Below are positions 1 through 7,293 of a stretch of 64,000 nucleotides of DNA, piece by piece (the first letter of the stretch is position 1; each line of letters begins with the position of its first letter). The DNA comes from Candidatus Yanofskyibacteriota bacterium (GTDB lineage: Bacteria > Patescibacteria > Paceibacteria > 2-02-FULL-40-12 > IGHO2-12-FULL-4): the NCBI GenBank assembly GCA_016185525.1, contig JACPNK010000007.1, forward strand, positions 1 through 64,000, in the 5' to 3' direction. The notes beneath the pieces are model-generated. The model made no database searches, was not told the DNA's origin, and saw nothing but the letters and a program-made list of their open reading frames with translations. The position numbers were made by a program, and so were the translations under genes.

Positions 1-1
1 A

Positions 2-265
2 GGTTTTTTAATCGGACTTAACGGAATTATTACTTTTACCGAACAGTATGATGACGTGGTAAAAAATATTCCTTTGGATAAACTTCTTCTTGAAACCGAT
101 GCGCCTTATCTGGCTCCCGTACCTCACCGTGGCCAGAGAAATGAGTCAATATATTTAAAATTTGTTGCCGAAAAGATTGCTAAAATAAAAGGGGAGACTG
201 TGGAGAAAATCGCCGAGCAGACAAGTAAAAACACGGAGGAACTATTTATCAAGGCGTCGCCTTGA
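2..265 (+). CDS. tatD: TatD family metal-dependent hydrolase, C-terminal part (5' end outside window)
   Basis: The frame is open from base 2 to a TGA stop at 263-265, so only the last 87 residues are present. The segment LLLETDAPYLAPVPHRGQRN is the TatD-family signature near the end of the TIM barrel, where the Asp of ETDAPYL is a metal ligand. TatD enzymes are divalent-metal nucleases or hydrolases of the amidohydrolase superfamily. The final residues IKASP and the stop codon lie inside a perfect 9-3-9 palindrome (about 249-269), so the natural C-terminus (NTEELF) seems to have been extended by that repeat. The family call is secure; the substrate is not known. Confidence 0.9.
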   Translation, partial: GFLIGLNGIITFTEQYDDVVKNIPLDKLLLETDAPYLAPVPHRGQRNESIYLKFVAEKIAKIKGETVEKIAEQTSKNTEELFIKASP

Positions 266-269
266 TAAG
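249..269. repeat. Short palindrome across the tatD stop codon
   Basis: TATCAAGGC-GTC-GCCTTGATA is a perfect 9-bp inverted repeat with a 3-base loop. It encodes the last residues of TatD and contains its TGA stop. A partial second copy (GCCTTGATAAG) follows at once. No T-run follows, so it is not a typical terminator. Its arms resemble those of the palindromes at 2402-2430 and 32790-32810. Confidence 0.6.
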
Positions 270-329
270 GAGCCTTGATAAGATTGAAAATTTACAAAGA
301 TTTACAAAGATGCCCATTGTAGTTTGTAA

Positions 330-376
330 TAAAAAAGCGGCCACCATCAGCGCGTTACTTTGCACGATGGTGGCCG
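330..376 (-). terminator. Rho-independent terminator of the 394-816 gene
   Basis: An 11-bp stem (CGGCCACCATC at 338-348 pairs with 366-376) is followed, on the minus strand, by a T-rich run opposite the A-run at 331-336. It lies just downstream of the minus-strand gene that ends at 394. Confidence 0.75.
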
Positions 377-393
377 TCTGTGGCCGACGAGGG

Positions 394-816
394 CTACTTC
401 TTTACAATTATGGTCGGAACATACTTCTGTTCCGACTTCAGGTTGTAATTGAAGTGCCACTCCAACCATTCTTGGGGCGGGTAATTGATCCCCTCGATGG
501 TTACTCCTGGCCGTTTTTGCCGGACTAACTTGACGGTACCGGGTTTCATGTTGGGAATTTCCCAAACAATCTGCCCTCGGCCGTCGGTCAGTGGGGCCGG
601 CTTTGACTTGACGACATTTCTGTCGACAAAGTCAAACATCCGACCGTCAACGACTTTGCTGTCCGGCAGTTGCAGGTTGGCCAAGTATGTCATCGCCAGG
701 GGATAAATTTTCCCCACCTCAACTTTGTCGTTGCTGGGCCACCAGATTATAAGCGCAAGAACTGCACCCAATAAACTGGCAGCGATTGCAGTCATTACCC
801 AACTGTTCTTATTCAT
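394..816 (-). CDS. Membrane-anchored protein of unknown function
   Basis: A 140-residue protein with one hydrophobic segment at residues 7-26 (VMTAIAASLLGAVLALIIWW), which is either a signal anchor or an uncleaved signal sequence. The rest is predicted to be outside the membrane and ends in two lysines. I do not recognise the soluble part: there are no cysteines and no repeats. The gene stands alone, divergent from leuS, with its own promoter (865-893) and terminator (330-376). A secreted or surface role is inferred only from the N-terminus. Confidence 0.7.
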   Translation of the reverse strand: MNKNSWVMTAIAASLLGAVLALIIWWPSNDKVEVGKIYPLAMTYLANLQLPDSKVVDGRMFDFVDRNVVKSKPAPLTDGRGQIVWEIPNMKPGTVKLVRQKRPGVTIEGINYPPQEWLEWHFNYNLKSEQKYVPTIIVKK

Positions 817-864
817 TTTTTTTCTTTCCCGTTTTCTTGTTTTTAGGGTACTTCAATACTATTA

Positions 865-893
865 ATTATACCACATTTTTTGTTGATTTGCAA
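865..893 (-). promoter_or_regulatory. Sigma-70 type promoter for the 394-816 gene
   Basis: Read on the minus strand, TTGCAA (888-893) and TATAAT (865-870) are separated by 17 bases, about 50 bases upstream of the ATG. Confidence 0.55.
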
Positions 894-969
894 GACTTTA
901 AAAACCTTTGGAAAATGGGCATAATTAGCAAAGCGTAAAACTAAAAGCGAAAAGCGAAAAATAAGAAAA

Positions 970-3399
970 ATGATGGCAAAATATAATCCATCTAAAATTG
1001 AGAAAAAGTGGCAAAAGAGTTGGATGAAATCTTTTAATACCAAGGATGCTGTTAAGGGCAAGGAAAATTTTATGTTGCTTACCGAATTTCCTTATCCTTC
1101 CGGCAATTTGCACATCGGCCATTGGTACGCTTTTGCCGTGCCGGATATTTTGTCGCGCTATCTGCGGATGAAGGGTAAAAATGTAATGTATCCGATTGGC
1201 TTTGACGCTTTTGGTTTGCCGGCGGAAAATGCGGCCATAAAAAATAAAGTTAATCCTCGCAAGTGGACGGAGCAGAATATCGCTTACATGACCAAACAGC
1301 TCCAATCTATGGGCGCGACTTTTGATTGGTCAAGAAAAGTTTCAACCATAGATCAGGAATACTATAAATGGACGCAATGGTTTTTTATTCAACTTTTCAA
1401 AAAAGGTCTGGCTTACCGGGCCAAAACTTTGGTTAATTGGTGTCCGAAAGACAAAACCGTTTTGGCTAACGAGCAAGTTGTTGACGGCAAATGCGATCGG
1501 TGCGGCACGGAAGTCGTACAAAAAGAACTGGCCCAATGGATGCTTAAAATCACAGACTATGCCGACAAACTTATTGACGACTTGGAAAAACTGGACTGGC
1601 CGGAAGTGACTAAAACCGCCCAGAAAAATTGGGTTGGCCGTTCTCGGGGCGTGGAAATTAATTTTTTAATTCCAAATTCCAAAGAAACGATAAAAGTTTT
1701 TACAACTAGAGCTGACACGCTTTTTGGGGCGACATACTTAGTGCTTGCGCCGGAACATCCGTTAGTTACTAGGCTGACCAATGATGATAACTTGGACAAA
1801 GTAAACCGATATATCCAAGAGGCAACAAAAAAAACAGAACTCGAGCGCACTTATTTGGAAAAAGAAAAGACAGGTGTATTTACTGGAGCTTATGTTGTAA
1901 ATCCTGTTAACAAAGAAAAAATTCCTGTTTGGGTGGCGGATTACGTTGTCGGCCATTATGGAACCGGAGCGGTTATGGCCGTGCCGGCTCACGACCAAAG
2001 AGATTTTGAATTTGCCAAAAAATATAATCTGCCGGTTAAAATGGTTGTTTGTCCGAACTATCCTGCTCCAACCTGTCCGGTTTTGGAAAAAGCTTTTACC
2101 GACGATGCTCATCTGGTTGATTCGAGCGAATTTACCGGCATGACTTCGGAAGAAGGGCGAAATAAAATTTTAGAGAAACTAAGAAAAGAAAAACTGGCTG
2201 AATCAAAAGTTAACTACAAACTTCATGATTGGGTTATATCCAGACAGAGATATTGGGGTGCGCCAATACCGATGATTCATTGCGGCAAATGTGCCCTTCG
2301 AGGCGCCTCAGGGCAGGGCTATCAGCCGGTTTCGGAAAAAGAATTGCCGGTAAAACTACCCGACCTTGAAGATTTTAAACCATCAGCGGACGGCCGCTCT
2401 CCCTTATCCAAGGACGGGGCTTGGATAAGGACAAAATGTCCCAAGTGCGGCAAAGACGCCGAGAGAGAGACCGATACCATGGATACTTTTGTTGATTCTT
2501 CTTGGTATTTTTTGCGTTATGCCGATCCGAAGAATAAAAAAAGTTTCGCCGATGCTAAAAAAATAAAACAATGGTTGCCGGTCAAAACCTATATCGGCGG
2601 CGCCGAACACAACACCATGCATCTTCTTTATTCCCGCTTTTTCACCAAAGCTCTTTTTGATCTGGGTCTGGTTGACTTTGATGAGCCTTTTTTGACGCGG
2701 AGAAACCATGGCGTGATTTTAGGTCCTGATAGCCAGAAAATGTCAAAGTCGCGGGGCAATGTTGTTGACCCTGATGACTTGGTTAAAAAATACGGCGCTG
2801 ATGCGATTCGCATGTATTTGGCTTTTATGGGGCCTTATGAGCAAGGCGGTCCGTGGAGTCCCGGCAGTATTAACGGCGTTTATCGTTTTTTAAATCGGGT
2901 TTGGAATTTGTTTGAAAAACCAAAAAAGAGTAAAGAAAAAGAAATGGGTTATAAATTGCACTCAGCAATTAAAAAAACAGGCGAGGATATTGAAAACCTT
3001 AACTTCAACACCGGAGTTAGTGAGCTGATGAAACTTTTGAATGTAATGGAAAAACAGGGCAGTTTCCGAAAAGATAATGTAACCTTCTTAAAACTTCTCG
3101 CTCCTTTTGCGCCTCATTTGGCCGAAGAAATATGGCGTGAAGTTTTGAAAAATAAAAAATCAATCCATTTAGAAAAATGGCCTGATTATGACGAAAAATA
3201 CCTGCGGGACGAAAATTTTGATTTGATTGTGCAGGTAGACGGGAAGTTTAGGGACGTAGTTTCGGCGCCTATGGATATTTCGGAAGAGGAAGCAAAAAAG
3301 CTTGCTTTAGTTTCAGAAAAGGTTAAGAAACAAATTGGCGGCGGGGTAAGAAAAACAGTCTTTGTAAAAAACCGTCTGATTAACCTGATAACGGGATGA
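970..3399 (+). CDS. leuS: Leucyl-tRNA synthetase
   Basis: A class I synthetase of 809 residues that charges tRNA-Leu. The HIGH motif is in PYPSGNLHIGHW (about 41-52) and KMSKS is at 590-594. The CP1 editing domain is present (TTRADTLFGATYLV, then GTGAVMAVPAHD), so mischarged tRNA can be hydrolysed. Cysteine pairs CPKD/CDRC and CGKC/CPKC form the zinc modules. Two DNA palindromes lie inside the gene (2293-2314 and 2402-2430); the first coincides with about nine extra residues (ALRGASGQG) after HCGKC. The start could be either of two adjacent ATGs (970, 973). The stop overlaps the yvcK start by four bases. Confidence 0.97.
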   Translation: MMAKYNPSKIEKKWQKSWMKSFNTKDAVKGKENFMLLTEFPYPSGNLHIGHWYAFAVPDILSRYLRMKGKNVMYPIGFDAFGLPAENAAIKNKVNPRKWTEQNIAYMTKQLQSMGATFDWSRKVSTIDQEYYKWTQWFFIQLFKKGLAYRAKTLVNWCPKDKTVLANEQVVDGKCDRCGTEVVQKELAQWMLKITDYADKLIDDLEKLDWPEVTKTAQKNWVGRSRGVEINFLIPNSKETIKVFTTRADTLFGATYLVLAPEHPLVTRLTNDDNLDKVNRYIQEATKKTELERTYLEKEKTGVFTGAYVVNPVNKEKIPVWVADYVVGHYGTGAVMAVPAHDQRDFEFAKKYNLPVKMVVCPNYPAPTCPVLEKAFTDDAHLVDSSEFTGMTSEEGRNKILEKLRKEKLAESKVNYKLHDWVISRQRYWGAPIPMIHCGKCALRGASGQGYQPVSEKELPVKLPDLEDFKPSADGRSPLSKDGAWIRTKCPKCGKDAERETDTMDTFVDSSWYFLRYADPKNKKSFADAKKIKQWLPVKTYIGGAEHNTMHLLYSRFFTKALFDLGLVDFDEPFLTRRNHGVILGPDSQKMSKSRGNVVDPDDLVKKYGADAIRMYLAFMGPYEQGGPWSPGSINGVYRFLNRVWNLFEKPKKSKEKEMGYKLHSAIKKTGEDIENLNFNTGVSELMKLLNVMEKQGSFRKDNVTFLKLLAPFAPHLAEEIWREVLKNKKSIHLEKWPDYDEKYLRDENFDLIVQVDGKFRDVVSAPMDISEEEAKKLALVSEKVKKQIGGGVRKTVFVKNRLINLITG
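2293..2314. repeat. In-frame palindrome in leuS (first)
   Basis: GCCCT and AGGGC arms enclose a self-complementary GAGGCGCCTC, with a 2-base bulge on the left side. It encodes part of ALRGASGQG, which looks inserted between the zinc-binding HCGKC and the following PVSEKELPV when compared from memory with typical LeuRS. Confidence 0.5.
2402..2430. repeat. In-frame palindrome in leuS (second)
   Basis: CCTTATCCAAG (2402-2412) pairs perfectly with CTTGGATAAGG (2420-2430) around a 7-base loop. This is an 11-bp stem inside coding sequence, encoding residues around SPLSKDGAWIRT. It does not clearly lengthen the protein, so it may replace rather than add residues. Confidence 0.6.
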
Positions 3400-4343
3400 A
3401 TAAGAACATTGTAACAATCGGCGGGGGAACCGGAACTTTTGTCGTACTCTCGGCTTTAAAAAATTTTGATTTTAACTTAAGCGCCATTGTTTCAATGTGC
3501 GACGACGGGGGCTCAACCGGCAAGCTAAGGGACGACTATGGCGTTTTGCCGCCGGGAGATATACGGCGCTCGCTGGTTGCCCTTTCTTCAGCGACAAAGT
3601 CTTTAAGAAGACTTTTTGATTTTAGATTTAAGGGCGGCGAACTCGACGGCCATAGTCTTGGCAATCTTTTTTTGACTGCTTTGGAAAAGACCGAAGGCAC
3701 ATTTCATAAGGCAGTCGCTACTGCCTCCGAAGTTTTAAACGTTAAGGGTCGGGTAATTCCGGTAACCCTAAACAATGTCCGATTGCAAGCGGAACTGGAG
3801 AACGGCAAAGTCATAAGCGGAGAAACAAATATAGATATACCTAAACACAACCCCGAACTGAAAATAGCAAAAGTCTTTTTACGGCCAGAAGCCCGGGCCA
3901 ATCCCGAAGCTCTTGAGGCAATCAAAAAAGCCGACCTGGTAGTTGTCGGGCCGGGCGACCTGTATACCAGTATTGTGCCAAATTTTTTAGTCGGCAACAT
4001 CGCTAAGGCGGTTCGTTTTTCAAAAGCAAGGAAAATTTTTGTCTGCAATCTGATGACTAAAAATGGCGAGACCAATAATTTTTCGGTTGTGGATTTTGTT
4101 TCTGTTTTAGAACGCCATTTGGGCAGGGATGTCTTAAATTACGTTTTAGTTAACTCAAAAAGGCCGGGCAGTATCAGACTGAAAAGATATGCTGAAGAAA
4201 AAGCGCAATTGGTTACTCTGTCCAGGGATTACAAAAATCAACTGAATAAAACAGAAGTTTTGAAGGCCAATTTGCTGACTAAAAGCGGTTTGATCAGGCA
4301 TGATCCGAAAAAGTTAGCGAGTCAGATTTTAAACTTGTTGTAA
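3396..4343 (+). CDS. yvcK: YvcK/CofD-like protein (gluconeogenesis factor family)
   Basis: A 315-residue protein with the N-terminal glycine-rich loop IGGGTGTF, then CDDGGSTGKLR and PPGDIRRSLVAL, which are hallmarks of the YvcK branch of the CofD fold. YvcK proteins bind UDP-sugars and influence cell-wall metabolism and carbon use in Firmicutes; CofD itself makes F420, and no F420 genes are nearby. The start ATG overlaps the leuS stop (ATGA), so the two are translationally coupled. A long palindromic repeat begins 11 bases after the stop. The family is firm and the physiological role is inferred. Confidence 0.9.
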   Translation: MNKNIVTIGGGTGTFVVLSALKNFDFNLSAIVSMCDDGGSTGKLRDDYGVLPPGDIRRSLVALSSATKSLRRLFDFRFKGGELDGHSLGNLFLTALEKTEGTFHKAVATASEVLNVKGRVIPVTLNNVRLQAELENGKVISGETNIDIPKHNPELKIAKVFLRPEARANPEALEAIKKADLVVVGPGDLYTSIVPNFLVGNIAKAVRFSKARKIFVCNLMTKNGETNNFSVVDFVSVLERHLGRDVLNYVLVNSKRPGSIRLKRYAEEKAQLVTLSRDYKNQLNKTEVLKANLLTKSGLIRHDPKKLASQILNLL

Positions 4344-4354
4344 CCAGAGCTTCT

Positions 4355-4503
4355 CGAATGTTACTTTTTACGGACGTTTGCTTTCCCCAGCGGGAAAGCT
4401 GCACTCTTTGAAAGCTGTGGAGTTGCTCGCAGTTGCTTCGCAACATTATACTGCTCGCAACCATGCAATCCACAGCTTTCAGAGCCTCCAAAAGCAACAT
4501 TCG
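4355..4503. repeat. MITE-like palindromic element, copy A
   Basis: Outer arms CGAATGTTACTTTT and AAAAGCAACATTCG match at 13 of 14 positions. Inside, GAAAGCTGTGGA pairs perfectly with TCCACAGCTTTC. The centre carries TTGCTCGCAGTT and ATACTGCTCGCAACCA, which recur at 18513-18682 (inverted) and 54356-54581. It fills the yvcK-sua5 spacer. Confidence 0.85.
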
Positions 4504-4519
4504 CTACGCTCCGTATTGT

Positions 4520-5164
4520 GTGCAAATAGTCAAAGTTGATCTAAACAAAAACTATGACGATGTTATTGCGGAAGCCTGCCGGGTTTTAAGGTTGGGCGGA
4601 GTCGTGGTTTATCCGACGGATACAGTCTACGGTTTAGGAACAAACGCTTGTGATAGTTTTGCCGTGAACCAAATTTTCAAAATAAAAAAGAGAGCTTACT
4701 CGAAACCCTTGCCGGTAATCGCCAGAAATATTGAATGGGTTGACGCTTTAGCTTTTTTTAATGCCAAGACCAGAAAAGTTGTTGAGTCAATATGGCCGGG
4801 AGCGGTAACAGTGGTTTTGCCGAGCAGGAATCAGGTTTCTTCTGTGACTACCGCTGGCAGAAGCTCTCTTGGTGTGCGCATTCCGGATTTTGTTTTTACC
4901 GACAAACTTTTGGGCAAATTCGGCTATCCTCTTACGGCTACTTCTGCTAATATTTCCGGGGAAGAGGCGACCAATGATATAAACAAAATTATACAAAGGT
5001 TCCAAGATTCAAATTGCCGCCCCAACCTCATTATTGATGCCGGCATTTTGCCAAAATCCAAACCGTCAACGGTGATTGACCTTACTTCCGGCCTACCGAA
5101 AGTTTTGAGAGTGGGACCTTCAAGGCCGGAACAACTGTTAAAATTATTAAGCCTAAACAAATGA
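4520..5164 (+). CDS. tsaC: Sua5/YciO/YrdC family threonylcarbamoyl-AMP synthase
   Basis: It makes threonylcarbamoyl-AMP from threonine, bicarbonate and ATP, the first step of t6A modification of tRNAs reading ANN codons. Family motifs are GGVVVYPTDTVYGLG, KRAYSKPLPV and LTATSANISG. The frame stays open upstream to 4433, but that extension is encoded by the palindromic repeat A, so I place the start at GTG 4520 (MQIVKVDL). This leaves 214 residues, a normal length for the single-domain enzyme. Its stop overlaps the glyA start (ATGA), which indicates an operon. Confidence 0.92.
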   Translation: MQIVKVDLNKNYDDVIAEACRVLRLGGVVVYPTDTVYGLGTNACDSFAVNQIFKIKKRAYSKPLPVIARNIEWVDALAFFNAKTRKVVESIWPGAVTVVLPSRNQVSSVTTAGRSSLGVRIPDFVFTDKLLGKFGYPLTATSANISGEEATNDINKIIQRFQDSNCRPNLIIDAGILPKSKPSTVIDLTSGLPKVLRVGPSRPEQLLKLLSLNK

Positions 5165-6357
5165 TCAAAGACCTTATCAAAAAAGAAGCCAGAAGGCAGA
5201 AAAAAGTTATCAACCTTATTCCTTCAGAAAACTATGTTTCCAAAAATGTCTTGGCGGCTTTGGGTTCTCCGCTGACTAACAAATATGCCGAAGGCAAATC
5301 TCATCAGAGATACTATTTCGGCAACGAAGTTGTAGACGAACTGGAAGACGAAGTTAAAAGATTGGTTTTGAAAGTTTTCAAAATTTCCAGCGAGGAGTGG
5401 GGCGTTAATGTTCAGCCATATTCGGGCAGTATTGCCAACATGGCGGCATATTTAGCGAGCGTAAATGTCGGTGATAAGATTTTGGCGATGTCCTTGGAGC
5501 ACGGCGGCCATCTGACGCACGGTCATCACGTAAGCTGGACGGGCAAACTTTTTAAATTTGAGCATTATGGCGTTGGTCATGATGGCTGGTTAGATTACGA
5601 CGGGATTGCAAAAATTGCCAAAGAATTTAAACCGGCATTGATTGTCTGTGGGGCCACCGCTTATCCTCGCCAGCTTGACTTTAAAAAATTTAAAGAAATT
5701 AGCGACAGTGTCGGCGCGCTTTTGATGGCTGACATTTCTCATATTGCTGGTTTAGTTGTCGGCGGAGTACACCCTTCACCTTTCCCTTATGCCGACATTG
5801 TAACGACAACGACACAGAAAACTTTGCGTGGACCGAGGGGAGCGATAATAATAAGCGCAAAGCGACCCAGGCCGTACGCCAACGGCGGGTCGGGCAAAAC
5901 TAAAAACGAAAAAGAAATACTTTCGGATGCAATAGATAAAGCTGTTTTTCCGGGACTGCAGGGCGGGCCTCAAGTGCATACGATTGCGGCCATGGGGGTT
6001 GCTTTGGAGGAGGCGATTAAGCCAAGTTTTAAAAAATATGCTAAACAGATAGTCAATAACGCCAAAAAACTTTCTGAAGAGCTTGGTCGCTTGGGTTTTA
6101 AAATAGTTTCTGGCGGTACGGACAATCACTTGCTTTTGGTAGATGTAACACCTTTGGGTCTTACTGGTGGTGAAGCTGGCAGTAAGTTAGAGAAAGCGGG
6201 GATTATTGTAAACAAAAATATGATACCTTTTGATACCCGCAAACCTTGGGATCCTTCAGGAATCCGCTTGGGCACGCCGGCGGTGACGACGCAAGGAATG
6301 AAAGAAAAAGATATGGTTAAGATTGCGGAGGAGATTAGCACAATTTTAAAACAATAA
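5161..6357 (+). CDS. glyA: Serine hydroxymethyltransferase
   Basis: A PLP enzyme that converts serine and tetrahydrofolate to glycine and methylene-THF; 398 residues. The N-terminal LIPSENYVS, the EHGGHLTHGH loop and VFPGLQGGP are typical. The PLP lysine is in TTTTQKTLRGPRG (K220). The residue before it is Gln where most SHMTs have His, a single-base change. Between IIIS and DAIDKAVFPG there are about 15 extra residues, which include RPRPYANGGSG encoded by a DNA palindrome (5864-5891). It is coupled to sua5 upstream; the next gene, folD, would use the same folate pool but is broken. Confidence 0.96.
   Translation: MIKDLIKKEARRQKKVINLIPSENYVSKNVLAALGSPLTNKYAEGKSHQRYYFGNEVVDELEDEVKRLVLKVFKISSEEWGVNVQPYSGSIANMAAYLASVNVGDKILAMSLEHGGHLTHGHHVSWTGKLFKFEHYGVGHDGWLDYDGIAKIAKEFKPALIVCGATAYPRQLDFKKFKEISDSVGALLMADISHIAGLVVGGVHPSPFPYADIVTTTTQKTLRGPRGAIIISAKRPRPYANGGSGKTKNEKEILSDAIDKAVFPGLQGGPQVHTIAAMGVALEEAIKPSFKKYAKQIVNNAKKLSEELGRLGFKIVSGGTDNHLLLVDVTPLGLTGGEAGSKLEKAGIIVNKNMIPFDTRKPWDPSGIRLGTPAVTTQGMKEKDMVKIAEEISTILKQ
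5864..5891. repeat. In-frame palindrome in glyA
   Basis: GACCC-(AG)-GCCGT and ACGGC-GGGTC form a 10-bp stem with a 2-base bulge and a 6-base loop. It encodes RPRPYANGGS, which is extra relative to typical SHMT at this surface position. Confidence 0.6.
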
Positions 6358-6370
6358 GTTATAAACTTGC

Positions 6371-6425
6371 CAAATGTTCCTTTTGAAGACGCATCAGGTT
6401 GTGGATTGCATAGCTCCTCGCTAAG
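6371..6425. repeat. Degenerate palindromic-element remnant, copy E
   Basis: The reverse complement reads TTAGCGAGGAGCTATGCAAT followed by CCACA and a TCTTCAAAAGGA end. This matches the remnant at 59433-59500 and, more loosely, the right half of copy A. The central TGCTCGCA core is missing. Confidence 0.6.
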
Positions 6426-6457
6426 AACTAAAAAGGGCTAACTGTGTTTACCCCCAC

Positions 6458-6490
6458 TCACAGGTATTCCTGTGATGGTTCTTGTATAAT
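6458..6490 (+). promoter_or_regulatory. Possible folD promoter with adjacent palindrome
   Basis: TATAAT at 6485-6490 is a perfect -10. No good -35 is visible; instead the perfect palindrome TCACAGG-TATT-CCTGTGA (6458-6475) occupies that position and could be an operator or an activator site. Confidence 0.35.
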
Positions 6491-6562
6491 TTGGTAACAT
6501 CTTTGTTTCTAGCGGCGAGGACGTCCGGAAAAAGCAATGTCTGGCAAGTTCTGTTCACTTTT

Positions 6563-7241
6563 ATGTTGGTTGACGGTAAAAAAATTGCAGGAAGAATTTT
6601 AGAAGAAGTGGCCGAGAAGGTTGCTAAGTTGTCAAAGCCTCTGAAGATGGCCGCAATTTTGATTGGCGATGATTCGAGGAGCAAAAAGTTTTTAGAATTA
6701 AAGAAGAAAGCCACGGAGAGTGTTGGCATAGTTTTTGATGTGCATGAATTTTCTGCGGATACAAAAACCAGAGACTTGGTTTTTGAAGTTGAAAAAATTG
6801 CCCAGAATCCAGATTACGGCGGTGTTTTGATTGAGTTACCTATCCCGGAAAAAATTGATTCTGTTGCTGTTTTGAACGCCGTCCCTTTGAAAAAAGACGT
6901 GGATATTTTATCTTTTGAAGCGCAGGAAAAGTTTTATTCGGGCGACTTTTCAATTTTGCCTCCGGCCGTTGAGGCGGTGGAAAGTATTTTTAAGTACTAC
7001 AAAGTTGAAGTCAAAAATAAAAAATGATATTTTAATTTCCGGAGTCGGTAAAGCCGGTTTGATTACAGAAAATATGGTTAAAGAAGGTGCTGTTGTTATT
7101 GACTTTGGGCCGGATGTTGATTTTGAGTCTGTTAACAAAAAAGCCTCTCTTATCACTCCGCCTGTTGGCGGAGTTGGGCCTATTGTTATTGCCGCAGTTT
7201 TAAAAAACCTAAAAACGCTACCTGAGGACAGTCCTCAGTAA
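6563..7241 (+). pseudogene. folD: Disrupted bifunctional FolD (methylene-THF dehydrogenase/cyclohydrolase)
   Basis: The first frame (6563-7027, 154 residues) carries the catalytic N-terminal part: MLVDGKKIAG, SRSKKFLELKKKA and LIELPIP. It stops after VEVKNKK. From about 7020, one base out of frame, the end of FolD resumes: NDILISGVGKAGLI, then ITPPVGGVGP, ending at 7241. The roughly 50 residues normally between these blocks, including the NADP-binding GRSxxVGxP loop, are absent. A deletion of about 150 bases not divisible by three, in an A-rich junction, explains both facts. The last residues (PEDSPQ) come from the palindrome at 7222-7238. An assembly error is possible; programmed frameshifting cannot restore the missing loop. 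Confidence 0.8.
7222..7238. repeat. 17-bp palindrome at the folD 3' end, copy 1 of 2
   Basis: CTGAGGAC-A-GTCCTCAG is a perfect 8-1-8 palindrome. An identical copy lies at 43129-43145 upstream of rpsL. Confidence 0.7.
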
Positions 7242-7245
7242 AACT

Positions 7246-7282
7246 CAGTAAAATAAAACACCCTGCGCGAGGGCGAGGGTGT
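7246..7282 (-). terminator. Terminator of the M48 peptidase gene
   Basis: ACACCCT (7258-7264) pairs with AGGGTGT (7276-7282). On the minus strand the hairpin is followed by TTTTATTTTA. It sits between two convergent genes. Confidence 0.7.
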
Positions 7283-7293
7283 GTTCACAAATT

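Noticed and set aside
4294..4500. Open frames across palindromic element A
   Set aside because: Dyad-symmetric repeats give open frames on both strands; there is no family resemblance, and the sua5 start is better at 4520.
7022..7241. Programmed frameshift joining the two folD parts
   Set aside because: A frameshift would not restore the missing NADP-binding residues, so deletion or an assembly fault explains the data better.
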